A stretch of 11,606 bases of DNA. It comes from a bacterium (GTDB lineage Bacteria > Armatimonadota > HRBIN16). Below, piece after piece: positions 1-5,907 of this stretch. The notes beneath the pieces were generated by a model, which saw nothing but the letters and a program-made list of their open reading frames with translations, was not told the origin of the DNA and did not search any database. Position numbers and translations under genes: made by a program. Location: the NCBI GenBank assembly GCA_025057335.1, contig JANWXG010000060.1, forward strand, positions 1 through 11,606, in the 5' to 3' direction. Within the stretch, counting starts at the first letter, position 1. Each line of letters opens with the position of its first letter.

Positions 1-754
1 GCCGATGTGGGTCATCGCCTGTGGCGAAAAAGATGAGGTCTCCGGGTTGCACATCAGCAAGAGGCACCTCTGTAGTGCGTTCCCACTCCGCCTGCAGGTT
101 GGCATCGCGCGGGATGACGAGCCCGCACAGGCGGTACACTAGCTGCACGAACCCGGAGCAGTCCAACCCGAAGGGGGAACTACCCCCCCACAGGTAGGGC
201 ACACTGAGGAGTCGCCTGGCGGTGTACACCAGCGCGTTTTGCCAGCCTGTGCGAGGTACCGCGTATGGCTCAGCGTTACGACCTTGCGAGACCACGATGC
301 CTTCCACGCGCAGCTTGCCCACGCGCGTGACCATCACCCACTGCGAAGTGACCTCTTGCGCCTCGACCCAGCCGTCTCGACCGTCGGGCAGGCGCACACG
401 AAGCCAATCGCCCTGCCATTCTTGCCCCTCCAGCCATGCGCCCAGCGGAGCGATGGTGAGGTGTAAAGACTGCACATCGGGTTGCTCCCGTACCATTGCC
501 CACAGCGCGTTGACACGATACACTGCACCCGTTTGGGGATACTCTTCCCCTTCGTCCAGCAGTCGCACCTGCCTTGCCCGCACCCAGCCGGTGTAGCCGT
601 CGTCTGTCTGTGCCTGAAGCCATCCTTCCGTTGCAGCTGGCACATCTTGCACTAGCACCGTGTGCCCCAGCACTGTCTGCGACACTTGCTCGCTATCGCC
701 GCTAGGCTGGGCGTGCATTTTGACCACATTGTGCGTAACAACCGCTCGGAGCAC
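1..754 (-). CDS. SH3-domain NlpC/P60 family peptidase (YkfC-like), 3' end cut by window edge
   Basis: The visible 251 residues end in an NlpC/P60 cysteine-peptidase domain. Residues about 186-201 read VPYLWGGSSPFGLDCS, placing the catalytic Cys at about 199, and GDLIFF follows near 238. The catalytic His lies beyond the window. The first about 135 residues contain two SH3-like segments (GWLQAQTDDGYTGWV and WLRVRLPDGRDGWV). This layout matches YkfC-type gamma-D-glutamyl-L-diamino acid endopeptidases, which cut murein peptides during cell-wall recycling. No signal peptide is visible, so a cytoplasmic recycling role is more likely than a secreted autolysin. The start is a GTG at 754, preceded by GAGGAG four bases upstream; an in-frame TGA lies about 40 bases further upstream, and the next in-frame start is an ATG at codon 13. 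It follows the ceramidase-like gene on the same strand after a 155-base gap, so co-transcription is possible but unproven. Family is confident; exact substrate is inferred. Confidence 0.88.
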   Translation of the reverse strand, partial: MLRAVVTHNVVKMHAQPSGDSEQVSQTVLGHTVLVQDVPAATEGWLQAQTDDGYTGWVRARQVRLLDEGEEYPQTGAVYRVNALWAMVREQPDVQSLHLTIAPLGAWLEGQEWQGDWLRVRLPDGRDGWVEAQEVTSQWVMVTRVGKLRVEGIVVSQGRNAEPYAVPRTGWQNALVYTARRLLSVPYLWGGSSPFGLDCSGFVQLVYRLCGLVIPRDANLQAEWERTTEVPLADVQPGDLIFFATGDDPHR

Positions 755-909
755 AGTACTCCTCGCAAAATCCCGTATTTTACACAGCTCTCAAGCGTGG
801 CGGAGCGTCCTATGATAGTGATGGCTACGCGCCACGCAGCCGATGCGGTGGGCAGGGGGGCGGAAGAGCCGGTGGAGAACGTCGGGCGCCGCCTTCCTGC
901 CCCTTTTTC

Positions 910-2481
910 TCAGAAGCCGAAGAAGTCGCTCAGCCGCTGGGCGAGGAACAGGTCGCCGTCTACAATCAGCTGTCCGCTCATATACGCCTGTTCGGGACCC
1001 ATCCTGCCCTGCACCACGGCGAGGAAGGTCTCCACGTTGGTCGTGATGGTCACGTCTGCTCGTGCGCCGCTCGCCCCCTGACGGATGGCGCACTTGCCGT
1101 TGGCTACTTCCACTTCCCATACGCCGCCGCCCTCGCCCGACAGGCTGATTCGGTAGAGCACCTTCACCCCCGCCGCCCGCTCGGCGCGGAAGCGGGAAGG
1201 CAGGTTCTCGAAAAAGGCAGCCACGGGGGAGCGAGAGGCTGCCGTGGCAGGAGACGCCTGCTTCGCCATCGCTACCAGCTGGTCGGTGACGATGCGTCCC
1301 GCTTTCTCGCCCACGCTCATGCTGGTCTCATAGCGGTAGATGGCGAGACCGTAGTCCGCTTCTGAGAGCAGGTAGCCCAGCTCATCGTTAGCGACCCCCA
1401 CTACCAGCTTAGGGTTGCCCTTCATGTGTCGCTTCACCTGAAAGCCGAGGTTTGGCAACGCTTCGCCCGGGAAGGTGACCATCTCGGCAGGACCGATAGT
1501 CACATGCATCACCTCGGTGGTGACCTCGTTCGTTTGTAATACTGGTTCAGAGAAGAGCCCTGCACGCGCCGCCTGCTTAAACTGCTCGTTGTCGACGGGG
1601 ATGGTCAGCTCTGCACGCTGTACTGAGATGGGCGCTTCGCGCAGGGTCTGTGCGTTTCGCAAAGCGGTGCGGGTGGCGTCTGCCAGCGCCCTGCCGATGC
1701 GCTCGCAGTTCTGCCAGCTGTTGTCCTCTCCTGTGTAAGTGACCATGCCGCCCAGCGCACCGTTGAGGAAGATGGTGACTCCGCCCTCCGTGCTCTCCAG
1801 ATGCTGGCGCAGGAAGTGCACCACATCCGAGGTCAGCTGTCGGTTGTTCATCACTTCGGGATGTACAGCGTAGTTCACGATGGTAGCAATGGTCTTGTCG
1901 TCGCCTGCGCTGCGTAGTTGCAACACCGCCAGCGTCGTATCCAGTATCCCTTCCACGCGCGTGTTGCGCGAAACTCCGGTGACCCCGTCCAAGCTCGCCA
2001 TGCGCAACACAGCGGGCTGCAGGTTTTTGGATGCCTCCTCGATGGCTTCCGCTACCTTCGCCTTCATCTGGGAATACCACTCTCGGTCGACGCCCGACAC
2101 ACCCTGTTCGGGTTGTCCCCACAGCCCGATACTGTCAGGACCGCTGTGGGTATGGGTGCAGGCAATCACGATGTTGTCTGCAGGCACAGAGGCGACCCGA
2201 CTGCGGATATCCTGTACCGCTGGACGCAGGAGCCCAATCAGGTCACACGAGACGATAGCAATCTTCTTCTCGCCCGATTGGATGACTACCGCACTAGCGT
2301 AAACGTCGTCATGCACCGCTTCCGCGCGACGGTTCGCGCTGTAGCCAGCTAAATAGGGCAGCTTTTCGGGGGTAATCTTCACTCGAGCCGCTCCTGCCTG
2401 TAGCGCCTGTGCCTCAGAAGGGAAAGGCAGTAGAAGCAGGAGCAACAAAACCACACCCACTCCCGAAATCATGCGTGACAT
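910..2481 (-). CDS. Secreted neutral/alkaline ceramidase-like hydrolase fused to an SCP2 sterol-carrier domain
   Basis: This 523-residue protein starts with a classic signal peptide (a run of Leu at 11-18, then PFPSEAQA), so it acts outside the cytoplasmic membrane. Residues about 27-400 resemble the N-terminal domain of neutral ceramidases: CTHTHSGPDS at 108-117 is the hallmark zinc motif, and NYAVHPEV (His207), FPGE (Glu340) and the segment ELGYLLSEADY (Tyr377) fit the remaining zinc ligands. Neutral ceramidases hydrolyse the amide bond of N-acylsphingosine, but bacterial homologues of the domain are broad and the true substrate here is unknown. The family's NxGDVSPN-type nucleophile segment is replaced by NGALGGMV. 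Residues about 420-523 form an SCP2-like domain (ADVTITTNVETFLAVVQG, then AYMSGQLIVDGDLFLAQRL), a hydrophobic-ligand-binding fold. The start is supported by GGGAGGAG eight bases upstream; an ATG three codons in is possible. The 102-residue gene lies 137 bases upstream on the same strand. Confidence 0.87.
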   Translation of the reverse strand: MSRMISGVGVVLLLLLLLPFPSEAQALQAGAARVKITPEKLPYLAGYSANRRAEAVHDDVYASAVVIQSGEKKIAIVSCDLIGLLRPAVQDIRSRVASVPADNIVIACTHTHSGPDSIGLWGQPEQGVSGVDREWYSQMKAKVAEAIEEASKNLQPAVLRMASLDGVTGVSRNTRVEGILDTTLAVLQLRSAGDDKTIATIVNYAVHPEVMNNRQLTSDVVHFLRQHLESTEGGVTIFLNGALGGMVTYTGEDNSWQNCERIGRALADATRTALRNAQTLREAPISVQRAELTIPVDNEQFKQAARAGLFSEPVLQTNEVTTEVMHVTIGPAEMVTFPGEALPNLGFQVKRHMKGNPKLVVGVANDELGYLLSEADYGLAIYRYETSMSVGEKAGRIVTDQLVAMAKQASPATAASRSPVAAFFENLPSRFRAERAAGVKVLYRISLSGEGGGVWEVEVANGKCAIRQGASGARADVTITTNVETFLAVVQGRMGPEQAYMSGQLIVDGDLFLAQRLSDFFGF

Positions 2482-2570
2482 CGAGCAAACTCCTCCCTTG
2501 TATCAGGAATAGTTCGGCGAGCTTCAGAATTCGCGACCAACCGCATGAGTCCTGCTTCTCCGAGAGGCGC

Positions 2571-2590
2571 ACGGGGAGGCGCCTCCCGTA
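2571..2590. other. GC-rich palindrome between the small protein gene and the ceramidase-like gene
   Basis: The sequence ACGGGGAGGC followed by GCCTCCCGTA makes an almost perfect inverted repeat with one unpaired G. On the minus strand it sits between the 102-residue gene and the ceramidase-like gene. No run of T follows on either strand, so it does not look like an intrinsic terminator. It could be an mRNA-stabilising hairpin or simply a GC-rich palindrome. Confidence 0.4.
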
Positions 2591-2618
2591 AAGAAGCAAG
2601 CGGGGAAGCAGTTGCACC

Positions 2619-2927
2619 TCAGCACGCACCCGTCGGGTTCGCGCCCTCTTCCGCTAGCCGCTGCAGATGCTTCTGCCACTCGCCGGGGTGGAAAACGTCT
2701 ACTCTACCGTCGGCGTACCCTACGAAGGCGGGTTCCTCTGCAGGCTGTCCGCTCTCATCGAAGGTGAGGATGGTCATCTTGCCAGAGTCCTCTTTGAGCT
2801 CGATGTACAAGCGAGCGCCACAGTACATGCTCAGGTCGGAGCGAGGAACCCACGTACCATGCTGGTGTACCACCTTACGGGCGAGGGAATACACCTGCTG
2901 GATTTCTTCCAGACTGGGAGCTTGCAT
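2619..2927 (-). CDS. Small hypothetical protein, 102 residues
   Basis: I do not recognise the family. The protein is soluble, with no signal peptide or membrane segment. The N-terminus (SLEEIQQVYSLARKVV) looks like an amphipathic helix. The middle looks like beta strands: ARLYIELKED, KMTILTFDES, and FVGYADGRVDVFHPGEW. A basic helix follows (EWQKHLQRLAEEG), and there is a Cys at 36 and at the end. The gene is credible because a strong Shine-Dalgarno (GGGGGAGG) lies seven bases before its ATG, and because no competing frame has one. It lies upstream of the ceramidase-like gene on the same strand with a 137-base gap, and is divergent from the outer-membrane-protein gene. It might share a transcript with the hydrolase, but nothing in the protein indicates a function. 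Confidence 0.72.
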   Translation of the reverse strand: MQAPSLEEIQQVYSLARKVVHQHGTWVPRSDLSMYCGARLYIELKEDSGKMTILTFDESGQPAEEPAFVGYADGRVDVFHPGEWQKHLQRLAEEGANPTGAC

Positions 2928-3115
2928 AGCGGCACCTCCCCCTCACCATGCTCATATACTCAGTTCTCACATGGGAGAGGAACCCCCTGCATGCATCAAG
3001 GCGAGTTGCTCTGCCAAACTGGCACGCCCTCCCTGAAAAAACGTTCTGCTGGTTCAATACACTGTTAACCCTAGCCCATGCGGAGGCGTCTATAGTGTAC
3101 ACGGGAGGAAGGGTG

Positions 3116-5116
3116 ATGCACAGGGCAGTGCTGTGGATAGTGCTTGCTGGTGTCATGGTGTGGTCGGCGAGCGTGGCGGCGCAGCAGCCTGTGAATGTGC
3201 CTGCGGCGCTGTCAAGCGGGGATTCATCGCTGCTCAGCTATACCGATGTGTTTTTGGGGCGCAATGTGCGGGGGCCCTATCTGCTCTCCTGGAAGGGTGT
3301 GCGCGCGCGTAGCGAGCGTGTAGAAGTGGATGGACGCACTCTCCGTCGCGACGAGGAGTATACCATCGACTACGCCGCTGGTACGCTCGTTTTCGTGCAG
3401 CCGCTGCGTCAAGGCAGTATGGCGCGGGTGATCTACGAGATAGACGGTCGTACCGCACAGCGCAATCCTCGGACGTTGCAGCTGCCTCTGGACATGGAGC
3501 TGCTCCGGGCGGCGCGTGGTCGTCTGGCGTTGACAGGTACCTACTCCGCTCCGGTGAACCAGCCAGGCAAGGAGACCACTTTGCTGGGACTCACCGGCGA
3601 GCTGCTGCCGTCGGGCAGCACGCAACTCTCGCTTACCTTCCTCACCGACATAGAGGGGCGAGGGCGCCTCGAGCAGAAAAGCGGCTTGCGTCTGCAGGCG
3701 ACCTCCAAAAGTGAACTAGCGGAATGGACTCTGAGTTACCTGAGCGCTGGGCGCGAGTTCACAGGAGCGCAGGCGTGGAGAGTGAAACCCGATACCGACG
3801 CTCTCAGCACAGCACTGAAGTTGTTGTTGAGCCAGCGGCTGAATGTATCGCTCGGCTTCCAGCAGAGTGAGGCAGGCGGAGCAAGAGCAGGGAGCACTTC
3901 TGCCTCCCTGAACTATACTCCCTCGGAGGGAGTACGTGCGGTAATCTCTTACCAAAACCAGCAGACCCCTTTGGCAACCGTGACCACAACTGCCAGCACG
4001 CTCACCATGCAACGTGGAGCGCTGACCGTTGGTGTAGAGCGACGCTCGCAGCAACAGGAGAGTCTGCTGCAAGGGCGCTCGGAGACCACCACCGACCGCC
4101 TGACGCTGCAGGGGAGCCTCACCCCCCGCACGCAGGCGCAAGCTCTAATAGAGCGGCAGCAACTGGAGACGGGGCAGAGCGCTACTGAGCGCGCTACCGC
4201 ATCGCTCGGCGTCACGACCTCGCCTGCTACGGGAGTGCAACTGCACACGGGCATCCGCTACGATGAGGTCGCCAGCAAACAGCAGACCGAGCTCAGCCTC
4301 GGGTTCGAGGCAAAGCCCTCCGCCACTCACCGCCTGTCGGGCAGCTACATGCAGCGCCAGGGTGAACTGGGTGAGCGCGCGACTGCTACCAGCCTGCGCC
4401 TGCTCAGCACGCCCCGCCCAACAGTGCAACTGGAAACAGGCGCCTCGGTAGAGACGGTGGGTGAGCAGTCCTCCCTGAAGCAAGACCTGCTACTGGCGAT
4501 GCAGCCGTGGCAAGGCATCCGTCTGGAGACGGGGATACAGGGGGTGTATGCGGGCGAGCGGGAGAGCTACATTCGCACTTTGCGGGCGCAGCTGGCATCG
4601 AGCCGTATCTGGCGTCTAGACGCCACGCACCGGCTGCGCCTGACGGATACAGGCGTACCCTCCGAAACATGGGGGGTGGCGCTGAGCATCACCCCCTCGC
4701 AAGCGCTCAGCCTGACGGGCGCGTACGTGCGCAATCCAGAGGACGCCAAGGGCAACATCAAGCGCGAAGAGCGAGCAGAGCTGAAGCTGCAGGCGCAACT
4801 GCACGCGGTGACCCTGCAGGGCAGTATGGGCATCCAGCGTGACCTACTGAGCAATACTCGAATCACGCTAGCAGACCTCGCGTTGGTCTATCGCTTCTCG
4901 CCGCTGGCGGAGCTGTTCACTGGTTACCGCCTCAATCGCCAGCAGGCGACTAGCGCACTGACCACCCACACCTACCGGCTGGGCTACCGATACGGCTTGA
5001 ATGACGTGCTGAACATCAGTTTAGAAGGGCAGATGACCACTCACCAGCGCGAGCAGCTGTTCCAGCCCAGCCAAACCGAATACGAAGCGCGGCTGAAGGT
5101 AGGGGTGAAGTTCTAA
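3116..5116 (+). CDS. Secreted, beta-rich putative outer-membrane barrel protein of unknown function
   Basis: The 666-residue product begins with a signal peptide (AVLWIVLAGVMVWSASVAA), likely cleaved after Ala22. Residues about 40-111 form a distinct N-terminal domain with the pattern VEVDGRTLRRDEEYTIDY followed by AGTLVFVQPL, an Ig-like strand pattern seen in various large bacterial surface proteins. From about 125 to the end the sequence is a long series of alternating polar/hydrophobic segments of barrel-strand length, such as TQLSLTFLTDIEG, LNVSLGFQQSE and YRLGYRYGLNDVLNISLEG. It ends in ARLKVGVKF; a terminal Phe is typical of BamA-assembled outer-membrane barrels. An ATG at 2948 is also in frame, but the start at 3116 has GGGAGG seven bases upstream and gives the signal peptide directly. 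It is monocistronic by position. I cannot name a specific family; adhesin, transporter or structural roles are all possible. Confidence 0.82.
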   Translation: MHRAVLWIVLAGVMVWSASVAAQQPVNVPAALSSGDSSLLSYTDVFLGRNVRGPYLLSWKGVRARSERVEVDGRTLRRDEEYTIDYAAGTLVFVQPLRQGSMARVIYEIDGRTAQRNPRTLQLPLDMELLRAARGRLALTGTYSAPVNQPGKETTLLGLTGELLPSGSTQLSLTFLTDIEGRGRLEQKSGLRLQATSKSELAEWTLSYLSAGREFTGAQAWRVKPDTDALSTALKLLLSQRLNVSLGFQQSEAGGARAGSTSASLNYTPSEGVRAVISYQNQQTPLATVTTTASTLTMQRGALTVGVERRSQQQESLLQGRSETTTDRLTLQGSLTPRTQAQALIERQQLETGQSATERATASLGVTTSPATGVQLHTGIRYDEVASKQQTELSLGFEAKPSATHRLSGSYMQRQGELGERATATSLRLLSTPRPTVQLETGASVETVGEQSSLKQDLLLAMQPWQGIRLETGIQGVYAGERESYIRTLRAQLASSRIWRLDATHRLRLTDTGVPSETWGVALSITPSQALSLTGAYVRNPEDAKGNIKREERAELKLQAQLHAVTLQGSMGIQRDLLSNTRITLADLALVYRFSPLAELFTGYRLNRQQATSALTTHTYRLGYRYGLNDVLNISLEGQMTTHQREQLFQPSQTEYEARLKVGVKF

Positions 5117-5250
5117 CCACAAAGGCGCTGGGTCTCTCCTCTGTGAAGCAAGGAGTGGCAGTGAACCTTTGCCTCTTTCAGGAAGACAGTTGTGTGCCCC
5201 GGTGCTGAAATGGCGGGTATAGTATAGCAACAACCTACCGAGGCACTGTT

Positions 5251-5271
5251 GCCCCCATTGAAATGGGGGGC
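5251..5271. other. Stable hairpin CCCCCAT-TGAA-ATGGGGG
   Basis: CCCCCAT (5252-5258) and ATGGGGG (5263-5269) pair perfectly around a TGAA loop, and the flanking G and C can extend the stem with one bulged G. No T tract follows, so it is a weak terminator candidate. Its right arm also takes part in a second, longer-range pairing with 5326-5335. Confidence 0.6.
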
Positions 5272-5299
5272 TATGAGTAGAAATAAACCTGCTTGTCCT

Positions 5300-5318
5300 A
5301 TCCGCGCAGGCGGATTTT
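5300..5318 (+). terminator. Weak candidate intrinsic terminator after the outer-membrane-protein gene
   Basis: ATCCGC (5300-5305) pairs with GCGGAT (5310-5315) around a GCAG loop, followed by TTT. The stem is only six pairs and the T run short. At about 185 bases after the stop codon it is the only hairpin in this region followed by Ts on the plus strand. CCTGC (5288-5292) with GCAGG (5306-5310) is a competing pairing. Confidence 0.35.
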
Positions 5319-5329
5319 CCCTTCCCATA

Positions 5330-5351
5330 GCCCCCGACTTCGGTCGGGGGC
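5330..5351. other. Perfect 9-bp hairpin with TTCG tetraloop
   Basis: GCCCCCGAC (5330-5338) and GTCGGGGGC (5343-5351) pair without mismatch around TTCG, giving the C(UUCG)G tetraloop that is exceptionally stable in RNA. No T tract follows on the plus strand (ATCCACC). It may stop 3'-exonuclease decay of the upstream mRNA or be a dispersed repeat; this is inference. Confidence 0.65.
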
Positions 5352-5422
5352 ATCCACCGTGAAACGTCGGGCGAACTGCTGCCGTCTTGGGCGAAGTGAA
5401 AGCTCCCTGATTAACCTAAGAG

Positions 5423-5450
5423 AGATGCTTCTCCTGCGGCTCAGCATGAC
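5423..5450. repeat. Repeat family B, copy 1 (right half)
   Basis: These 28 bases match 5645-5672 at 27 positions and include the end GCTCAGCATGAC. The left half expected from copy 2 is not recognisable here, so this is a truncated or diverged copy. It is followed six bases later by a partial family A repeat. Confidence 0.75.
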
Positions 5451-5456
5451 AGGGAT

Positions 5457-5484
5457 ACGGCTCGGCGGGAGCCTTGCCCTCCAG
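5457..5484. repeat. Repeat family A, copy 1 (right half only)
   Basis: These 28 bases (starting ACGGCTCGGCGGGAGCC and ending CCCTCCAG) match the right half of the full family A copies at 5548-5608 and 5677-5737, with one or two differences. The left arm CTGGAGGG is missing, so the outer stem cannot form within this copy. The GGCTC/GAGCC inner hairpin is kept. Confidence 0.78.
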
Positions 5485-5514
5485 AGTGGGGAGCATGTTC
5501 CGTCGTGCGCCTGC

Positions 5515-5534
5515 GGATGCGACAGAGCGCATCC
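5515..5534. other. Hairpin GGATGCG-ACAGAG-CGCATCC
   Basis: GGATGCG (5515-5521) and CGCATCC (5528-5534) form a perfect seven-pair stem with a six-base loop. It lies between repeat copies and is directly followed by CCCTCCA (5533-5539), which can pair with TGGAGGG (5549-5555) at the start of the next family A copy. It may be the remains of a further repeat element. Confidence 0.5.
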
Positions 5535-5547
5535 CTCCAAGGGGGCG

Positions 5548-5608
5548 CTGGAGGGTCGCGCTCCGTCGCGACCGTTCCCGACGGCTCGGCAGGAGCCTCG
5601 CCCTCCAG
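5548..5608. repeat. Repeat family A, copy 2 (complete, cloverleaf-like palindrome)
   Basis: This 61-base element has perfect inverted ends, CTGGAGGG (5548-5555) and CCCTCCAG (5601-5608). Inside are GTCGCG/CGCGAC (5555-5560 with 5567-5572) and GGCTC/GAGCC (5583-5587 with 5593-5597). Together they can fold as an outer stem with two inner hairpins, like a small cloverleaf. It is identical to copy 3 over the first 44 bases and differs at three positions after that. No protein-coding sense is apparent. Confidence 0.85.
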
Positions 5609-5615
5609 ACTGGTT

Positions 5616-5672
5616 GTCATTCTGAGCGGAGCGAAGAATCTCATAGATGCTTCGCCTGCGGCTCAGCATGAC
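5616..5672. repeat. Repeat family B, copy 2 (complete imperfect palindrome)
   Basis: This 57-base element has near-perfect inverted ends: GTCATTCTGAGC (5616-5627) against GCTCAGCATGAC (5661-5672), 11 of 12 pairs. An inner pairing GCGAAG/CTTCGC continues the hairpin. The words TCTGAGCGGAGCGAAGAATC resemble a type of dispersed intergenic repeat met in many bacterial genomes. It sits 7 bases after family A copy 2 and 4 bases before copy 3. Confidence 0.82.
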
Positions 5673-5676
5673 AATA

Positions 5677-5737
5677 CTGGAGGGTCGCGCTCCGTCGCGA
5701 CCGTTCCCGACGGCTCGGCGGGAGCCTTGCCTTCCAG
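5677..5737. repeat. Repeat family A, copy 3 (complete)
   Basis: This 61-base copy has the same orientation as copy 2, with 58 of 61 positions identical. The right terminal arm reads CTTCCAG instead of CCTCCAG, leaving one mismatch (a G-T pair) in the outer stem. The inner hairpins are intact. The mostly stem-preserving differences suggest selection for structure or recent copying. Confidence 0.85.
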
Positions 5738-5850
5738 GCTCTTCGTGCCCCTGGGCGCAGCGAATGGACTCTCCCCAGCGATGGGGGAACGGCTCCCCAC
5801 GCACAGTGAGGTCGTTCTTGGGAATTTTTTCAAACCGCTTCCTGCGCGAA

Positions 5851-5879
5851 TTGACTCTTCGGGCGCTTGCTTATACAAT
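5851..5879 (+). promoter_or_regulatory. Sigma-70-type promoter of the aldo/keto reductase gene
   Basis: TTGACT (5851-5856, five of six consensus bases) is separated by exactly 17 bases from TACAAT (5874-5879, five of six). Transcription would begin near 5886, giving a leader of about 22 bases that contains the strong ribosome binding site AGGAGGAGG (5891-5899). This is the best housekeeping promoter match I found by eye in the window. It also argues against any longer reading of the gene. Confidence 0.8.
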
Positions 5880-5907
5880 CTACCCCGGAAAGGAGGAGGC
5901 GCCTTCG

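Larger units (their letters stand above)
5117..5907. other. 791-base intergenic stretch with hairpins, palindromic repeats and a promoter
   Basis: No credible gene lies here. The open frames are translations of the repeats, are rich in Arg, Pro and Gly, and lack ribosome binding sites. The left part (5117-5226) shows nothing clear. Positions 5227-5351 hold a cluster of hairpins. Positions 5423-5737 hold alternating copies of two palindromic repeat families. Positions 5738-5850 show only a short CCCCA/TGGGG hairpin (5775-5788). The last part holds the promoter and leader of the aldo/keto reductase gene. Confidence 0.75.

Noticed and set aside
334..645. Alternative minus-strand frames and plus-strand frames over 222-1081
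   Set aside because: They overlap the NlpC/P60 and ceramidase-like genes, whose motifs are unmistakable, and have biased Arg/Ser/Pro composition typical of shadow frames.
3065..3096. Promoter candidate TATAGT with an upstream TTAACC
   Set aside because: The spacing is about 20 bases, the -35 is poor, and the implied start would fall inside the ribosome binding site of the gene at 3116.
2948..3115. Upstream in-frame ATG for the outer-membrane-protein gene
   Set aside because: The 56 extra residues would bury a good signal peptide, and the ATG at 2948 has no ribosome site, while 3116 has GGGAGG at proper spacing.
5423..5737. CRISPR array
   Set aside because: The repeats are of two different families, longer than typical CRISPR repeats, with 4-7 base gaps rather than uniform 30-40 base spacers, and no cas genes are nearby.
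5298..5804. Minus-strand open frame of 168 codons through the repeat region
   Set aside because: It translates repeat families A and B (the same RGSCRAVGNGRDGARPSS word appears twice), has no ribosome site and no family resemblance. The other open frames in this stretch fail for the same reason.
5647..5907. Upstream extension of the aldo/keto reductase reading frame
   Set aside because: The extra 87 codons are repeat sequence. A promoter at 5851-5879 and a strong ribosome site at 5891-5899 place the start at 5908, where the normal family N-terminus begins.
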